A stretch of DNA of 6,997 nucleotides from Actinobacteria bacterium ADurb.Bin346 (GTDB lineage: Bacteria; Actinomycetota; Humimicrobiia; Humimicrobiales; Humimicrobiaceae). The stretch covers positions 1-6,997 of the forward strand of contig MWAX01000144.1 of the NCBI GenBank assembly GCA_002068775.1, in the 5' to 3' direction. Position numbers and translations under genes: made by a program. A model generated the notes under the pieces. That model was not told the origin of the DNA. It was given only the letters and a program-made list of their open reading frames with translations, and ran no database searches. Below are positions 5,811 through 6,997 of the stretch, piece by piece. Positions within the stretch are counted from its first letter, which is position 1. Each line of letters begins with the position of its first letter.

Positions 5811-6346
5811 TATCCTGGTTTGCCAATTCTTGATAAAGGACCGTATATGAATATGACTTTGCCAAAAATCTTATCAGACCGGATGGGGCCAAAGACCCTG
5901 CTGTCTGCGCTATTGTTTCTATTATCCCCCATGACAAAATATTCGTCTTCTCCTATCTCATAGCTTCTGTTTTCATAAGATACAACAAAATCTTTCGGGA
6001 GATATGTTTCTTCGATTTTTTTACCGTCTATAAACACTTCTCCTTCTTTATCAAATGAAATCACTTCATTTTGAAGGCCGATTACTCTTTTGACAAGGTT
6101 CTTTTTTTCAAGCGGAGAGTATATTGCAACAATGTCGCCGCGTTTTATCTCTCTGTATTTATATTCAAGCTTATTGACAATAACCTTATCTCCGACAAGA
6201 AGAGTTGGCGACATGGACGGGGTGGGAACAATAAAGGGCTCTATTACAAAAATCCTCAGTCCTATTGAAATCATAGCTGCAATTACAGCAACTATTAAAT
6301 ATCCAAGCAGCTCTTTGAATACATTTTTTTTATTTTTCGAATTCAA
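5810..6346 (-). CDS. lepB: Type I signal peptidase (SPase I, family S26)
   Basis: A membrane-anchored serine protease that cuts signal peptides from exported proteins on the outer face of the cytoplasmic membrane. The 178 residues resemble the short Gram-positive SipS type. One transmembrane helix lies at about 13-35 after a basic N-terminus (N-in). Motifs: PTPSMSPTLLVGD at 41-53 with nucleophile Ser44, the general-base Lys86 in LVKRVIG (84-90), and GDNRNNSADSRVFGP at 140-154. The start is a TTG at 6346: an in-frame TAG lies six codons upstream and the next Met (25) would remove most of the membrane anchor. It overlaps rplS by 17 nt with no clear Shine-Dalgarno, implying translational coupling. 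The rplS-lepB-rnhB order is the classic one. Confidence 0.96.
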   Translation of the reverse strand: MNSKNKKNVFKELLGYLIVAVIAAMISIGLRIFVIEPFIVPTPSMSPTLLVGDKVIVNKLEYKYREIKRGDIVAIYSPLEKKNLVKRVIGLQNEVISFDKEGEVFIDGKKIEETYLPKDFVVSYENRSYEIGEDEYFVMGDNRNNSADSRVFGPIRSDKIFGKVIFIYGPLSRIGKPG

Positions 6347-6671
6347 CTTTGGACTTTTTACCTATTTTTTTCCTGAGGTAATACAGTTTGGATCTTCTTA
6401 CAACACCGCTGTTTATTTTATTGATGGATTGAATCATTGGTGAATTTAAAAGAAAAGTCCTTTCAACGCCAATATTGAAAGATATTTTCCTGACAGTGAA
6501 AGTTTTGTTTACTCCGCTCCCCTGCATCTTGATGACGATGCCTTCGAAGCTCTGCACTCTTTCCTTGTTTTCTTCCCTAATCTTAAGGTTTACCTTAACT
6601 TTATCTCCAGCTTTAAATAAAGGCACATCATCTTTCAGATATTTGTTTTCAACTTTATCAAGGATATTCAT
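6330..6671 (-). CDS. rplS: 50S ribosomal protein L19
   Basis: L19 sits at the 30S-50S interface of the ribosome (bridge region). The 113 residues are the normal length and the family landmarks are all present: FKAGDKVKV (19-27), ERVQSFEGIVI (37-47), GSGVNKTFTVRKIS (51-64), GVERTF (68-73) and RRSKLYYLR (92-100), ending in a Lys-rich tail. The ATG has a good Shine-Dalgarno (GGAG, 6679-6682, 7 nt spacing). It follows trmD by 60 nt without terminator-like structure, consistent with the widespread trmD-rplS operon, and its end overlaps lepB. Confidence 0.98.
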   Translation of the reverse strand: MNILDKVENKYLKDDVPLFKAGDKVKVNLKIREENKERVQSFEGIVIKMQGSGVNKTFTVRKISFNIGVERTFLLNSPMIQSINKINSGVVRRSKLYYLRKKIGKKSKVEFEK

Positions 6672-6731
6672 ATTGCTGCTCCAAAATCAAAATTATTATT
6701 TTAAAAAATGAACTAAGAAAATATAAATAAT

Positions 6732-6997
6732 TTACTTACTTTTGTCAAATAAATCCGGTCTGTTAACCGAAGTTATCTCAACAGATCTTTCTCTCCGCCA
6801 TTTTTCTATCAGATGATGGTTCCCGCTTAGAAGAACATCCGGAACTTTCAGCCCCCTGTATTCTTCAGGTCTGGTATACTGAGGATAATCAAGCAGATTT
6901 TCTTCAAACGATTCCATAGTGACTGATTCTTCTCTGCTCACAATTCCCTTAAGAAGCCGTATAACGCCATCGGCCACAACCATTGCCGGCACTTCAC
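6732..6997 (-). CDS. trmD: tRNA (guanine37-N1)-methyltransferase TrmD, C-terminal part only
   Basis: TrmD methylates G37 next to the anticodon using S-adenosylmethionine and prevents +1 frameshifting. Only about 87 C-terminal residues are inside the window; the frame stays open through the right edge, so the N-terminal SPOUT knot domain is missing because of the cut, not by truncation. The GTG at 6990-6992 is an internal Val of the conserved EVPAM motif, not a start. Visible family features are EVPAMVVADGV, whose Asp matches the catalytic Asp of E. coli and H. influenzae TrmD (about D169), then YPQYTRP, VPDVLLSGNH and the following helix IEKWRRE. The gene ends in TAA, 60 nt before rplS. Confidence 0.96.
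   Translation of the reverse strand, partial: EVPAMVVADGVIRLLKGIVSREESVTMESFEENLLDYPQYTRPEEYRGLKVPDVLLSGNHHLIEKWRRERSVEITSVNRPDLFDKSK

Noticed and set aside
6090..6443. Plus-strand open frame of 117 codons over lepB and rplS.
   Set aside because: It lies opposite two well-conserved genes, including the lepB/rplS overlap, and its Ser/Phe/Ile-rich translation is typical of an antisense frame.
6990..6992. GTG as the start of a small separate gene (86 aa) at the right edge.
   Set aside because: The frame continues to the window edge and the GTG encodes the Val of the conserved EVPAM motif of TrmD, so this is a cut trmD.

Overview
The window is a compact, AT-rich stretch (roughly one-third G+C by eye) of a bacterial chromosome. 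It carries nine recognisable or plausible genes and almost no unexplained space. Eight of the nine are on the minus strand, in the order (transcription runs right to left) trmD (C-terminal part) - rplS - lepB - rnhB - yraN // yifB(comM) - dprA - unknown 139-aa protein - xerC/D-type recombinase (cut by the left edge). This is the classic housekeeping cluster of Actinobacteria and related Gram-positive-type lineages. The low G+C, the TTG starts and a probable leaderless mRNA would fit a low-G+C, deep-branching actinobacterial or other uncultivated lineage, but the sequence alone does not settle the taxonomy.

Right block (4796-6997): tRNA m1G37 methyltransferase, ribosomal protein L19, type I signal peptidase, RNase HII and a YraN/UPF0102 nuclease-fold protein. 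They are packed with overlaps or short gaps (60 nt, -17, -1, 10 nt), as in a single transcript.

Middle (3911-4795): a plus-strand histidine-phosphatase gene (4116-4769) sits where yraN would normally run straight into yifB. It converges on yraN with only 26 nt between, and diverges from yifB across a 205-nt spacer. This spacer is the most information-rich non-coding part of the window. It holds a near-consensus sigma-70 promoter for yifB whose predicted +1 falls on the A of the yifB ATG (leaderless mRNA), a perfect 11-bp tandem repeat abutting the -35 and resembling PhoB/OmpR-family operators, an extended -10 promoter candidate for the phosphatase, and a small hairpin in that gene's leader.

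Left block (1-3910): yifB and dprA overlap by 8 nt. Their families act on incoming single-stranded DNA after natural transformation (ComM helicase, DprA RecA-loader). A small charged helical protein of unknown function with a TTG start follows, and then a tyrosine recombinase of the Xer type. The left block therefore reads as a DNA-processing operon with its own promoter, separated from the translation/secretion block by the phosphatase gene.

No mobile element, CRISPR array, tRNA or rRNA is visible. No clearly new system is present. The items most worth checking are the leaderless yifB promoter with its tandem-repeat operator, the phosphatase insertion, and the unknown 139-aa protein.
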